A stretch of DNA of 48,588 bases from an uncultured Muribaculaceae bacterium. GTDB taxonomy: Bacteria; Bacteroidota; Bacteroidia; Bacteroidales; Muribaculaceae. Below are positions 18,019 to 25,940 of the stretch, in pieces. Where the stretch lies: assembly GCA_910587475.1 (NCBI GenBank), contig CAJUMR010000018.1:1-48588 (forward strand). Direction: 5' to 3'. A model generated the notes under the pieces. It worked only from the letters and a program-made list of their open reading frames with translations, was not told the DNA's origin and ran no database searches. Numbering within the stretch: position 1 is the first letter of the stretch; every line of letters begins with the position of its first letter. The translations under genes were made by a program, and so were the position numbers.

Positions 18019-18060
18019 AATAAGGCCGGGGCACACAAATCTGCGCGTCCCGGCCTTATT
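18019..18060. terminator. Bidirectional terminator
   Basis: A perfect 12-bp stem, AATAAGGCCGGG with CCCGGCCTTATT, lies between the convergent acetyltransferase and dehydrogenase genes. A T-rich tract follows on the plus strand. Confidence 0.85.
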
Positions 18061-18076
18061 ATGTTTTTTACAAATA

Positions 18077-18823
18077 TTATTTTCTCACAATCACACTGCC
18101 ATTGGCCTGATGTGTCGCAAGAATGAGCATTTCAGCGATCTGGACATGAGCCGGCGCCTGAACGGCATATAGAGCCGCATCGGCGATATCGTCAGCAGTC
18201 AATGGCTCGATGCCTTTATAGACGTTAGACGCCCGGTCGGTGTCACCGTGGAAACGCACATTACTGAAATTAGTCTCAACGAGACCAGGCTTCAACAAGG
18301 TCACTCTCAAAGGAGTATGCGCCACATCGATGCGCAGGCCATCGGTGATCGCCTTCACAGCCGACTTCGTGGCACAATAGACACTGCCGTTGGCATAAGC
18401 CGCATCGCCGGCAACCGAACCGATGTTGACCACATGGCCTGCTCCGCGCTCGATCATTGCGGGCACAACCAGACGGGTCATCGTCAGCAATCCTTTGATA
18501 TTAGTATCGACCATCGCGTCCCAATCGTCGAAATCGCCTTCAAATTGAGGCTCTAACCCGAGCGCAAGGCCGGCATTATTGACCAGAATGTCAATATCAG
18601 CCCAATCTGACGGGAGCGAAGCCAACGCAGAGGCAGCCTCGCTGCGGTCGCGGACATCAAACTCAAGGGTGATGATGTCGTCGCCGAATTCGTCCGACAA
18701 CGCATCGAGTGCGACTTTGTTGCGGCCTGTGGCCACGACCCGATAACCGGCGGCTATAAATCTGCGGCATATGGCCATGCCGATGCCTGAAGTGGCGCCT
18801 GTGACAATTGCTGTCTTCTTCAT
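18077..18823 (-). CDS. SDR oxidoreductase, YdfG-like
   Basis: A 248-residue classical short-chain dehydrogenase. The NAD(P)-binding motif is TGATSGIG (about 8-15), NNAG is present, and the active-site Tyr and Lys lie in VYCATKSA (about 148-155). The segment VVATGRN with Arg after the second strand suggests NADP preference. It is closest in style to YdfG, the NADP-dependent serine/3-hydroxy-acid dehydrogenase. The C-terminal segment (ADDIADAALYAVQAPAHVQIAEMLILATHQ) is typical of that group. It follows the pyrE operon genes with a 56-bp gap and may be transcribed with them. Confidence 0.9.
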   Translation of the reverse strand: MKKTAIVTGATSGIGMAICRRFIAAGYRVVATGRNKVALDALSDEFGDDIITLEFDVRDRSEAASALASLPSDWADIDILVNNAGLALGLEPQFEGDFDDWDAMVDTNIKGLLTMTRLVVPAMIERGAGHVVNIGSVAGDAAYANGSVYCATKSAVKAITDGLRIDVAHTPLRVTLLKPGLVETNFSNVRFHGDTDRASNVYKGIEPLTADDIADAALYAVQAPAHVQIAEMLILATHQANGSVIVRK

Positions 18824-18879
18824 AATTTACAATTTGGGGGTTAGTAAAGATCAAGGAGGAAGGAATAATCGCCGACCGC

Positions 18880-19374
18880 TCAGTTGCTGACAAGCATATA
18901 CACTCCGCCGCCGCTCCCGACAGTATAGCGCCTCAACCCGAAACCATCGCGGGCAGCCGGCCCGGTCAATGGATAGCCTCCGAGCGCAAAGACATCGTAA
19001 GTGCTGTGACACTCCGGACATTCAGCAACCATCTGATCGCCGTTGATGAACACACGCACATCGCGTTTACACTCAACGGGACATGATAGGTCGTAGGCAG
19101 CCGGAGCGCCATTGACATCACCGACAAGCAGCACTCCGCCGAAACCTGTCGCCGATATAGCCGTATAATGATAATCGGCAGGGATCAGCTGTTCTTTGAT
19201 AAAACGCCGGTGATCAAGCGCTCCGCCGACACCGAGCACATTCCAGTCGCCGACCGTCGCAAAAGTTATGTTGACAGGAGCCGGAGGTATGCGCTGGTCA
19301 TCAAGACGATCGCAGCCGACACTCGTAAGCACGGCTGCGATGACAATCATTGATCCGGTCAGTCGCCTGAACAT
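18880..19374 (-). CDS. Lipoprotein with Rieske-like, altered Cys motif
   Basis: A lipoprotein of 164 residues from the ATG at 19374 (171 from 19395), with lipobox LTSVGC (Cys21). The C-terminal half looks like a Rieske fold: DLSCPVECK, then CPECHSTYDVF, then GGYPLTGPA, the last two matching the second-cluster and proline-loop regions of Rieske proteins. However, the first site lacks the usual C-x-H, and the second is C-x2-C-H instead of C-x2-H. The four Cys (C-x3-C and C-x2-C) could instead hold a zinc or disulfides. It follows the SRPBCC gene, and the longer start would overlap that gene's stop by 8 bp. The function is unknown. Confidence 0.75.
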   Translation of the reverse strand: MFRRLTGSMIVIAAVLTSVGCDRLDDQRIPPAPVNITFATVGDWNVLGVGGALDHRRFIKEQLIPADYHYTAISATGFGGVLLVGDVNGAPAAYDLSCPVECKRDVRVFINGDQMVAECPECHSTYDVFALGGYPLTGPAARDGFGLRRYTVGSGGGVYMLVSN

Positions 19375-19387
19375 CTTGCTGCGATTT

Positions 19388-19804
19388 TCAAGCATTGAGT
19401 TTTGCCATCAGATCGCCGAACTGATCGACAGCTTTCTGCATCGCACCTCCGATCATCGGGCGTAGCATTGCCGGGATCTCTACATCAATAGATGTCACGA
19501 TCTGAGTGGAGTCTTCGCCTTCGGGGGTGAGGTCGACACTCAGATCAAGAGGCACCGGCGAACCGACAGCCGACATGACGACGCGCGACGGTGTGCGTTC
19601 TACGACTTTGAAGCTGATCGTTCCTACCTGCTTGGTGTCGATGGTGATAGCATCTTTTTCAAACTTCACATCGCCTACTCGCGCACGATCGGCCTCCGAC
19701 ATCGAATCAAGCGCCTGTCCGAAAGACGAAAGATCGGCAAACTTGTCGACGATAAACTGAGCCGGACGGCTCACCGTCACTGCTTTACTTTTATATTTAG
19801 CCAT
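19388..19804 (-). CDS. SRPBCC/polyketide-cyclase-fold protein
   Basis: A 138-residue cytosolic protein with the SRPBCC (START-like) fold: an N-terminal strand and helix (VSRPAQFIVDKFADLSSFG), a central sheet (DAITIDTKQVGTISFKVVER, then VDLTPEGEDSTQIVTSIDV), and a long C-terminal helix (GGAMQKAVDQFGDLMAKL) that closes the ligand cavity. The family binds diverse hydrophobic ligands, and none can be predicted here. It starts 2 bp after the pyrE stop, so it is in the pyrE operon. The ATG at 19804 fits this spacing; longer starts would overlap pyrE. Confidence 0.85.
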   Translation of the reverse strand: MAKYKSKAVTVSRPAQFIVDKFADLSSFGQALDSMSEADRARVGDVKFEKDAITIDTKQVGTISFKVVERTPSRVVMSAVGSPVPLDLSVDLTPEGEDSTQIVTSIDVEIPAMLRPMIGGAMQKAVDQFGDLMAKLNA

Positions 19805-19806
19805 AT

Positions 19807-20454
19807 TTATTCTACGGGACGCACCGGAGTCCAGTTGGCCGGATCCTTGCGCCACTCCTTGAGGGTTTCGATATCTGATTCCTGAATGTAGTTGGTGTCG
19901 AGGGCTGTTTCAAGCATTGCATTGTAGTTGCTGAGGGTGATCAGTTTGACACCGGCTTTGCGGAAGTTTTCTTCTGCGACGGGGAAGCCGTAAGTAAACA
20001 TTGCCACCATGCCGACAACTTCGCAACCTGCCGCACGGACAGCTTCAACAGCTTTCAAAGAGCTTCCACCTGTCGATATGAGGTCTTCGACAACAACAAC
20101 TTTCATACCCGGCTTAAGATTACCTTCGATAAGGTTTTCAAGACCGTGGTCTTTGGGCGTCGAACGCACATAGACATAAGGCATACCAAGTGCGTCAGCC
20201 ACGAGTGCGCCTTGTGCGATTGCGCCGGTAGCGACTCCTGCCACAACTTCAGCGTCGCTGAACTGCTCAAGTATCACACGGCTAAGTTCGATCTTGATAA
20301 ACGAACGGATCTCGGGATAAGAGAGCGTTTTGCGGTTGTCGGTATAAATAGGAGAATTCCATCCCGAAGCCCATACAAATGGGTTGGAAGGCTGAAGGTT
20401 GATTGCACTGATCTTTAATAATTTCTCAGCAAGAATACGGGATACTTCTTTCAT
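19807..20454 (-). CDS. pyrE: Orotate phosphoribosyltransferase
   Basis: A 215-residue type I phosphoribosyltransferase that joins orotate to PRPP to give OMP, the fifth step of UMP synthesis. The PRPP-binding motif is VVVVEDLISTGGSSLKAV (about 114-131). The flexible catalytic loop region has VRSTPKDHGLENLIEG, and the N-terminal orotate region is GWNSPIYTDNR. It is first in a minus-strand operon with the SRPBCC protein and the Cys-motif lipoprotein. A -7 box lies 33 bp upstream. Confidence 0.97.
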   Translation of the reverse strand: MKEVSRILAEKLLKISAINLQPSNPFVWASGWNSPIYTDNRKTLSYPEIRSFIKIELSRVILEQFSDAEVVAGVATGAIAQGALVADALGMPYVYVRSTPKDHGLENLIEGNLKPGMKVVVVEDLISTGGSSLKAVEAVRAAGCEVVGMVAMFTYGFPVAEENFRKAGVKLITLSNYNAMLETALDTNYIQESDIETLKEWRKDPANWTPVRPVE

Positions 20455-20486
20455 GACAATGTAGATTACTATTTCCTAATTTTTTT

Positions 20487-20495
20487 GCAAAAGTA
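20487..20495 (-). promoter_or_regulatory. -7 promoter box of pyrE operon
   Basis: The minus strand reads TACTTTTGC, an exact TAnnTTTGC match 33 bp upstream of the pyrE ATG. Confidence 0.6.
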
Positions 20496-20587
20496 CAAAT
20501 TTTCCCACAATATCTCAGCGCTTGTTTAAACTTTTATGTGACAAAAGTATCATAATATATACAACAATTCATAAAAAAACGAGTGTC

Positions 20588-21508
20588 ATGAGAAAAATCG
20601 CACGAACCATAGCTTTTGCCATCGCCATCGGCATGCTGCTCTCTCCGGCTGCTGACGCAAGAGGCCGAAACAACGCGAACGAAAAATCGCGCACTGAGCA
20701 ACACTCAACATCAAAATCTCACGGTCGTCAGCCGCAGGGTACGAAACGCCCCGACAACAACCGCCCCGGAAATGCACGCCCTGGAAATGCACGTCCCGTG
20801 AATGCACGCCCGACCGGTGAGCAAAAAAAGAAGCCCGACAATCATGCCCCCGCAACCAACAGACCTCAGCCGCCTACGCGTCCGAACCAACCGACACGTC
20901 CAAACCAACCGACGCGTCCGCAGCCTCCGACTGCCGCTCAACATCGTCCGTCGCATAACCAGCATATCACTCCCCCTCGTCAGCCCCAGCACATGCCCCC
21001 GCGCCGGATACCTCCCCGTCCGATGATGCCGGCCAACCGGCCTTGGCATCGCCCGACTCCACCGCCGTCGTTCCGCCCGGCTCCGGGTTGGCGGCCGTTC
21101 AGCTCGATACTCGGCATCGCCTTAGGATCGGCGATCAACATCTCCATCAACGGTCTGATCAATGCAGGCTACAATGTGTCGGGCTACGGCAACGACGCAG
21201 TCTATGTGACAGATGCCCCGATGCTCAACATGGTGTGGCCCGATGCGACTCTTTACTATGGCAACGGAGGACTCTACGCTTCAGAGTTTGTCTACTCCAC
21301 CCCGGCCTACAATCTGAGCCGCTACAATTCGGCCTACAGAACTTTGGTGCGCAACTACGGTACACCGATACAGAGCACCAACGTCGGAGGCTCAATCACT
21401 TCCACATGGTGGGGACCCGGCAACCAATTCATCAGGCTGACCTTTCAGAGCGCCATTGCCGGAAACGGCTCAAACCGCTTCTTCACGACTTTGAGCTTCG
21501 GCAATTAA
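20588..21508 (+). CDS. Secreted proline-rich repeat protein
   Basis: A 306-residue protein from the ATG at 20588, which begins a clean signal peptide (MRKIARTIAFAIAIGMLLSP, cleavage near ADA). Residues about 45-165 are low-complexity, rich in Pro, Arg, Asn, Gln and His, with tandem units PGNARPGNARPVNARP and RPNQPTRPNQPTRP. The C-terminal 130 residues form a folded-looking Gly/Tyr/Asn-rich domain (GYNVSGYGNDAVYVTDAPML to the end). I do not recognise the family. The basic proline-rich part may be an extended linker lying in the cell wall or on the surface; this is inference. It is monocistronic, ending at a strong bidirectional terminator. Confidence 0.75.
   Translation: MRKIARTIAFAIAIGMLLSPAADARGRNNANEKSRTEQHSTSKSHGRQPQGTKRPDNNRPGNARPGNARPVNARPTGEQKKKPDNHAPATNRPQPPTRPNQPTRPNQPTRPQPPTAAQHRPSHNQHITPPRQPQHMPPRRIPPRPMMPANRPWHRPTPPPSFRPAPGWRPFSSILGIALGSAINISINGLINAGYNVSGYGNDAVYVTDAPMLNMVWPDATLYYGNGGLYASEFVYSTPAYNLSRYNSAYRTLVRNYGTPIQSTNVGGSITSTWWGPGNQFIRLTFQSAIAGNGSNRFFTTLSFGN
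20749..20930 (+). repeat. Short tandem repeats within proline-rich gene
   Basis: Near-identical 15-nt units encode GNARP (about 20768-20812), and 18-nt units encode RPNQPT (about 20877-20920). They look like recent slippage-type duplications. Confidence 0.7.
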
Positions 21509-21546
21509 CGCCGGTCGATACATATTAAGTAATTTATTGAAACAAG

Positions 21547-21595
21547 AAAACCGGAGAGTCGGCAACCTACTGCGATGCCCTACTCTCCGGTTTTT
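21547..21595. terminator. Bidirectional terminator
   Basis: AAAACCGGAGAGT pairs with ACTCTCCGGTTTT around a 22-nt loop, with T-runs on both strands, between convergent genes. Confidence 0.85.
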
Positions 21596-21608
21596 CATAT
21601 ATCATCCA

Positions 21609-22115
21609 TTATTTCTTCCGCGGATCATGCAGGATGAACGGGAGCGGATCTTTCATCGCAACCGGCGGCTTCTGCTTTAGCTTTTCAAGTGCATCAGACG
21701 CACTGCGCACATCGCCTGACGTCTGCACTATTATATAATAGTAAGGTTCGGCCGTTTCGACAACAAAAGCGTCCTTATAGCCGGCATCTATCAGACGGTC
21801 GCGCAGCGAGAAGGCATTGAACTGCTGCTTGAACTGCCCTGCCACAACATTGTAAGCCGACATCTCGGGCTTAGTCTCACCATCACGCACAACCACCGAC
21901 ACCTGCTTGATGCTCACCGGCACCGTGTCATTTCCGGCAATCACCGCTGTCGTCGGCAGCATCCGGCGATCACTGCCATAAATAGATTCATTGTCAGCCT
22001 CATCGGCTTGACGGGCTGCGATAGTCTTCTCATAAGCCCGGCGGTAGTTATCTTCCGAAGTCTTGCATGATGTCACGGCCAGCGCGACAACCATTAATGT
22101 CAGAGCTATTCTCAT
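21609..22115 (-). CDS. SPOR-domain lipoprotein
   Basis: A 168-residue lipoprotein (lipobox AVTSC, Cys17) from the ATG at 22115. It has a charged linker (about 20-80) and a C-terminal SPOR domain (about 83-150: YNVVAGQFKQQFNAFSLRDR, then AFVVETAEPYYYIIV). SPOR domains bind denuded peptidoglycan glycans, often at division sites. It is the last gene of a minus-strand group after the phosphodiesterase (37-bp gap). A role in wall metabolism is likely but unproven. Confidence 0.88.
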   Translation of the reverse strand: MRIALTLMVVALAVTSCKTSEDNYRRAYEKTIAARQADEADNESIYGSDRRMLPTTAVIAGNDTVPVSIKQVSVVVRDGETKPEMSAYNVVAGQFKQQFNAFSLRDRLIDAGYKDAFVVETAEPYYYIIVQTSGDVRSASDALEKLKQKPPVAMKDPLPFILHDPRKK

Positions 22116-22152
22116 AACCAATTATCAATTTGTGTTTTCAATCTAAAACGCT

Positions 22153-22659
22153 TCAGCTCATCTTAAGTTTTCCAAGCTCTATCACTTCGAGATCGCGTAT
22201 GTCTCCGCTGTCAAGCACAAGCCTGACGAGTGTGCGCTCACGTTGCCAGCCATGATGGCCGGCCGCACCGGGATTGACGTGAAGCAACGACAGTTCGCGG
22301 TCATACTGAACTTTGAGTATGTGGCTGTGGCCTGCAATCATCAGTTTCGGCCGCTCCTCGACAAGCATGCGCCTGACACCTGGCGCATAACGTCCGGGGT
22401 AGCCTCCGATATGGGTCATCCACACCTTCACACCCTCAGTTTCAAAAACTTCGATTTCACGGCAGCGTTTCACGACGCTGCCGTGATCGATGTTTCCGCG
22501 CACCGCACGCACCACCGGACACACAGCTTCAAGCCGTGCGATGACCGATATGTCGCCGACATCGCCGGCATGCCATATCTCGTCACAATCCTTGAAGTGG
22601 ATAGCGAAACGGTCGTCCCAGCACGAATGAGTGTCTGACAGTATGCCGATCTTTTTCAC
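22153..22659 (-). CDS. YfcE/MJ0936-type metallophosphodiesterase
   Basis: A 168-residue calcineurin-like phosphoesterase. All metal ligands are visible: SDTH (Asp9, His11), WHAGDVGD, RGNIDH, MTHIGG, and GHSH with HVNPGA near the C-terminus. Small members of this group (YfcE, MJ0936) hydrolyse phosphodiesters with Mn or Ni; the native substrate is unknown. It lies 5 bp after the C1 peptidase stop and is surely co-transcribed. Confidence 0.93.
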   Translation of the reverse strand: MKKIGILSDTHSCWDDRFAIHFKDCDEIWHAGDVGDISVIARLEAVCPVVRAVRGNIDHGSVVKRCREIEVFETEGVKVWMTHIGGYPGRYAPGVRRMLVEERPKLMIAGHSHILKVQYDRELSLLHVNPGAAGHHGWQRERTLVRLVLDSGDIRDLEVIELGKLKMS

Positions 22660-22664
22660 GCCGG

Positions 22665-23867
22665 TCAGATGCCGAGTTTCTTGGCTATGTCTTTCGGCAC
22701 AGCTTTCTTATTGACATAGATGTCCATCGTCTTTGCATCGAAATAAGGCATCGACACATAGAGGAAACCGTCGAAACACTGGTCAGTGCCCCACGAATTC
22801 TTAACCTTATAATACTTGTTGCCGAACTTGTCTTCTGCAAGACCGACAATCTCCATTCCGTGGTCGTCGGTAGTTTCCTGACGGTCAAACATTGCCTGAC
22901 GCGACTCCTGTGTGACAGTTATTTCTTCGGGAGCCTTTTCCTCCTTCTTGGCATCGTCTTTCTTGTCATCGTCGAGTTTCACCCAGCGCGACAGTTCTGT
23001 GCCTTTGAGATCTTCTTTTTCTTCCACAGGAATTGTTGCTTTGCCTTCTTTCCATTTGAAGCCGGGTTCGCTGACATCAGCTGCCCAAACGACAGTGTAA
23101 CCGTTGGCCAGAGCATTGTCGACTATCGCACGCAGCTCATCGAGCGGCACATTCTGATAGTCGCCCCAAAGCCAGTTGTCCGACACTTCAAGAGCAAAAG
23201 GCTTATAGAACGGATGATGGGTGAACGATGTCAGAGCGATGTAATTGTCAGGCGACAGGCCAAGCGATTGGGCAAACGATTGCGGAGTGTAGGTTTTGCC
23301 TTTATATGTGAATGTTTCGGGTACTTTGCCGAGATAAGCGTCAAGGATTCCTTCGAGACCTTCGCGCCATGCGGTCGAAATCGACTTTCTGTTGGGTTTC
23401 TTGACAATGGCTTTCACATAAGCGCTCAGAGCTGCATCGAGCTCGCCGTGGGTGTGCTTGTCCTCGCCATAGTTGAGACCTTGATACACCTCTTCGGGCA
23501 CGGCTCCATAATTCTGCCATACATAGGGCACATCGAGCACCGATCCGCCGGCAGCAAAGTTGATGTTGCCGTAAGTGCGCACAAACTTGTCGGCCTTGTC
23601 GGCATAGCAATGGCGCACCGAATACATTTCCGACAGGTCAAGCGAATCGCCGGTCGCCTTACGTATCTCATTTTCAAAGAACGATGTTCCTGCAAAGCAC
23701 CAGCATGTGCCCGACTTGCTCTGATTTTTGACAGAAGTGACCGGAAGAGATATGATATCGGTAAATTTGATCTGTTCGACTGAATCTTTTTCTTGCTTGG
23801 CAGGATCAGCAGCCGAAACAGATAAGATCGATGTAAGCGCGATGGCTGAAACGATAATCTTTTTCAT
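22665..23867 (-). CDS. Secreted C1 cysteine peptidase (bleomycin-hydrolase-like)
   Basis: A 400-residue papain-family enzyme of the aminopeptidase C/bleomycin hydrolase group. The signal peptide is MKKIIVSAIALTSILSVSAA. Catalytic residues are Gln49, Cys55 (SGTCWCFAG), His in DDHGMEIVG (about 338) and Asn in VKNSWG (about 357). Between them lies a Lys/Asp/Glu-rich insert (DDDKKDDAKKEEKAPEE, about 304-320). The family is cytosolic in many bacteria, so export is notable, although common in Bacteroidetes. The ATG at 23867 starts the signal peptide; the longer frame would prepend ten residues. It heads an operon with the phosphodiesterase and SPOR lipoprotein. Confidence 0.93.
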   Translation of the reverse strand: MKKIIVSAIALTSILSVSAADPAKQEKDSVEQIKFTDIISLPVTSVKNQSKSGTCWCFAGTSFFENEIRKATGDSLDLSEMYSVRHCYADKADKFVRTYGNINFAAGGSVLDVPYVWQNYGAVPEEVYQGLNYGEDKHTHGELDAALSAYVKAIVKKPNRKSISTAWREGLEGILDAYLGKVPETFTYKGKTYTPQSFAQSLGLSPDNYIALTSFTHHPFYKPFALEVSDNWLWGDYQNVPLDELRAIVDNALANGYTVVWAADVSEPGFKWKEGKATIPVEEKEDLKGTELSRWVKLDDDKKDDAKKEEKAPEEITVTQESRQAMFDRQETTDDHGMEIVGLAEDKFGNKYYKVKNSWGTDQCFDGFLYVSMPYFDAKTMDIYVNKKAVPKDIAKKLGI

Positions 23868-23926
23868 AAAACTAAGATGAATGGTAATAATTGGCATAAC
23901 AATGCCTGTTTAAATATATTATCTGT

Positions 23927-23935
23927 GCAAAAGTA
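23927..23935 (-). promoter_or_regulatory. -7 promoter box of the C1 peptidase operon
   Basis: The minus strand reads TACTTTTGC, about 60 bp upstream of the ATG and divergent from the riboswitch promoter. Confidence 0.6.
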
Positions 23936-24010
23936 AGAAAAACTCTTTATTCATGCCACTCCATTAGCCAATTTTTTAGTAAAAAAACATTCAGTTTATA
24001 AAAAAAAAGC

Positions 24011-24019
24011 TAACTTTGC
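24011..24019 (+). promoter_or_regulatory. -7 promoter box before the B12 riboswitch
   Basis: TAACTTTGC is an exact match. Transcription would begin near 24025, just before the aptamer's first helix, which supports the riboswitch being the 5' leader of the transporter mRNA. Confidence 0.75.
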
Positions 24020-24025
24020 ACCCGC

Positions 24026-24212
24026 ATTGGTTCACCGCAGCTTGCAACTGCCGTGATTAAAAGGGAATCAGGTGAAAATCCTGAGCAGTCCCGCTACTGT
24101 AAATCTCAACAGAACACTTTGGCCAACCAGCCATTGACCCCAACCGGGATCGAGAAGGCTGCCGGATGCGGAGATAAGTCAGGAGACCTGCCATGCGCCT
24201 ACGGTTTCAACA
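24026..24212 (+). ncRNA. Cobalamin (B12) riboswitch aptamer
   Basis: All conserved blocks are present: the GCAACTGCCGTGATTAAAAG region, GGGAATCAGGTGAAAATCC, AGCAGTCCCGCTACTGTAA, GCTGCCGGATGCGGAGA, and the B12 box AAGTCAGGAGACCTGCC at 24176-24192. The 5' TTGGTTCACCG can close the outer helix with CGGTTTCAA (24203-24211). Cobalamin binding normally turns expression off. About 208 nt lie between aptamer and start codon; within it CCACT (24288-24292) can pair with AGTGG (24307-24311), a possible part of the switching platform. No T-run terminator is evident, so control may be at translation. Confidence 0.95.
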
Positions 24213-24419
24213 ATCTCGAGGATTAGATTTTGAAAGTGACTAATAACATAAACGCGTTGCATAAGACAACTGAACGCTGCCCTACAGCCACTATTACTCA
24301 ATGCAAAGTGGTAGCAGACTGTTGCGGCACAGACATATCATTTTTGTGTATAACTCAGGAATAGAATTTTGAAATCGTGGTAACATTAGGTAACAATTTC
24401 TCAATAATCAAATCTTATC

Positions 24420-25940
24420 ATGTTTACTAATTTTCATGGATTCCATCTGGTAGAGTCTTACCATAAGTGGAAAAAAGAGCACCGCAACAGCAAAAACCCG
24501 ATAGGGCTCAAGGTGCTAAAATTGTTTTTTGCCATTGCAATTCCTTTATTTTTGTGGATAGCTCCCTCCGAGCTCTACGGCCTGCCCGGGCTTAACCCTG
24601 TCGAGCACCGCGTGATCGCAATCTTCGCGTTTGCTGCTTTGATGTGGCTCTTTGACGCCGTTCCGGCATGGACCACATCTCTGGTTGTAGTAGTCCTCCT
24701 GCTATTCTGCACATCTGACAGCGCACTTTGGTTTTTCCAGACCGATGCCGCAGGCGAAAAATTTGCCAATCTTGTCAACAACACCGCCATTCTGCACTGC
24801 TTCGCCGATCCGACGATCATGCTCTTCATCGGCGGTTTCATCATTGCGATCGCCGCAACAAAGAGCGGTCTCGACATGAAGCTCGCAAAAGTCATGCTCA
24901 AACCCTTCGGAACAAAATCGGAGAACGTCCTGTTAGGCTTTCTGCTCGTCACTGCCATCTTCTCGATGTTTATCAGCAACACAGCCACAGCGGCAATGAT
25001 GCTGACATTCCTCGCTCCCGTGCTCAAAGCCCTTCCGGCTGACGGAAAAGGCAAAATCGGTCTGGCGCTGGCCATCCCGATCGGAGCCAACATCGGAGGT
25101 ATAGGCACTCCGATCGGCACACCGCCCAACGCCATCGCTCTTAAATTCCTCAACGATCCGACCGGCATGAACCTCGGCATCGGATTCGGCCAATGGATGA
25201 TGGTGATGGTGCCGTTCACGCTCGTTCTTCTGTTTATCGCGTGGATTGTGCTCCGCCGTCTGTTCCCGTTCAAGCAGAAACAGATCGTGCTTCAGATCGA
25301 ATCTCACCACACATCATCGCCCGTGCGCGACGTGATTGTCTACATCACATTCGCCATTACCGTCGCCCTCTGGCTCACCGACGCCATCACCGGAGTCAAC
25401 GCCAACGTAGTTGCTATGCTACCGGTCGGAGTGCTGTGCATTGCAGGCGTCATCACCAAACGAGATCTCGAACAGATCTCATGGAGCATCCTGTGGATGA
25501 TCGCCGGAGCATTTGCCCTCGGAGTCGCCATGCGCCAATCGGGCCTCGCCGAACAAATGATTGCCGCCATACCATTCGGCCAATGGTCGCCGATCGTTGT
25601 CATCATCGGATCGGGGCTGCTGTGCTATCTGATGGCCAACTTCATCAGCCACACAGCAACAGCCGCCCTTTTCGTGCCGATCCTCGCTATCGCAGGCACA
25701 TCAATGGCCGACTCGCTGGCATCGCTCGGAGGTGTCGCTACGCTGCTGATCGGTGTCGCAATCTGCTCGTCGCTCGCCATGGTGCTCCCCATCTCTACGC
25801 CTCCAAATGCGCTGGCCGACGCAACCGGATTCATCCAACAGAAACATATGGTCAAAACCGGACTCATCATCGGATTTATCGGCCTGATACTCGGTTATTT
25901 AGTTCTAATTATAAGCGGAAGCTATGGTCTACTCAATTAA
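24420..25940 (+). CDS. SLC13/DASS organic-anion transporter
   Basis: A 506-residue membrane protein of the divalent anion/Na+ symporter family (VcINDY type), with about 11-12 membrane segments in two inverted halves. Half one has SNTATAAM (Asn187) and IGTPPNAIAL. Half two has SHTATAAL (His411) and ISTPPNALADATG, so the usual second SNT is SHT. The family moves succinate, fumarate, malate, citrate or related acids. It is the first gene after a cobalamin riboswitch and overlaps a porin by 17 bp. Because B12 is the cofactor of methylmalonyl-CoA mutase on the succinate-to-propionate route, succinate export or exchange when B12 is scarce is an attractive inference. It is not a known B12 transporter family. 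Confidence 0.93.
   Translation: MFTNFHGFHLVESYHKWKKEHRNSKNPIGLKVLKLFFAIAIPLFLWIAPSELYGLPGLNPVEHRVIAIFAFAALMWLFDAVPAWTTSLVVVVLLLFCTSDSALWFFQTDAAGEKFANLVNNTAILHCFADPTIMLFIGGFIIAIAATKSGLDMKLAKVMLKPFGTKSENVLLGFLLVTAIFSMFISNTATAAMMLTFLAPVLKALPADGKGKIGLALAIPIGANIGGIGTPIGTPPNAIALKFLNDPTGMNLGIGFGQWMMVMVPFTLVLLFIAWIVLRRLFPFKQKQIVLQIESHHTSSPVRDVIVYITFAITVALWLTDAITGVNANVVAMLPVGVLCIAGVITKRDLEQISWSILWMIAGAFALGVAMRQSGLAEQMIAAIPFGQWSPIVVIIGSGLLCYLMANFISHTATAALFVPILAIAGTSMADSLASLGGVATLLIGVAICSSLAMVLPISTPPNALADATGFIQQKHMVKTGLIIGFIGLILGYLVLIISGSYGLLN

Noticed and set aside
20749..20930. Short direct repeats resembling a CRISPR array
   Set aside because: The units are 15-18 nt, contiguous, without spacers, and in frame with a proline-rich protein. 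No cas genes are present.
22860..23783. 307-codon plus-strand frame opposite the C1 peptidase
   Set aside because: The peptidase carries its full catalytic set. The frame has no promoter and an antisense-like composition.
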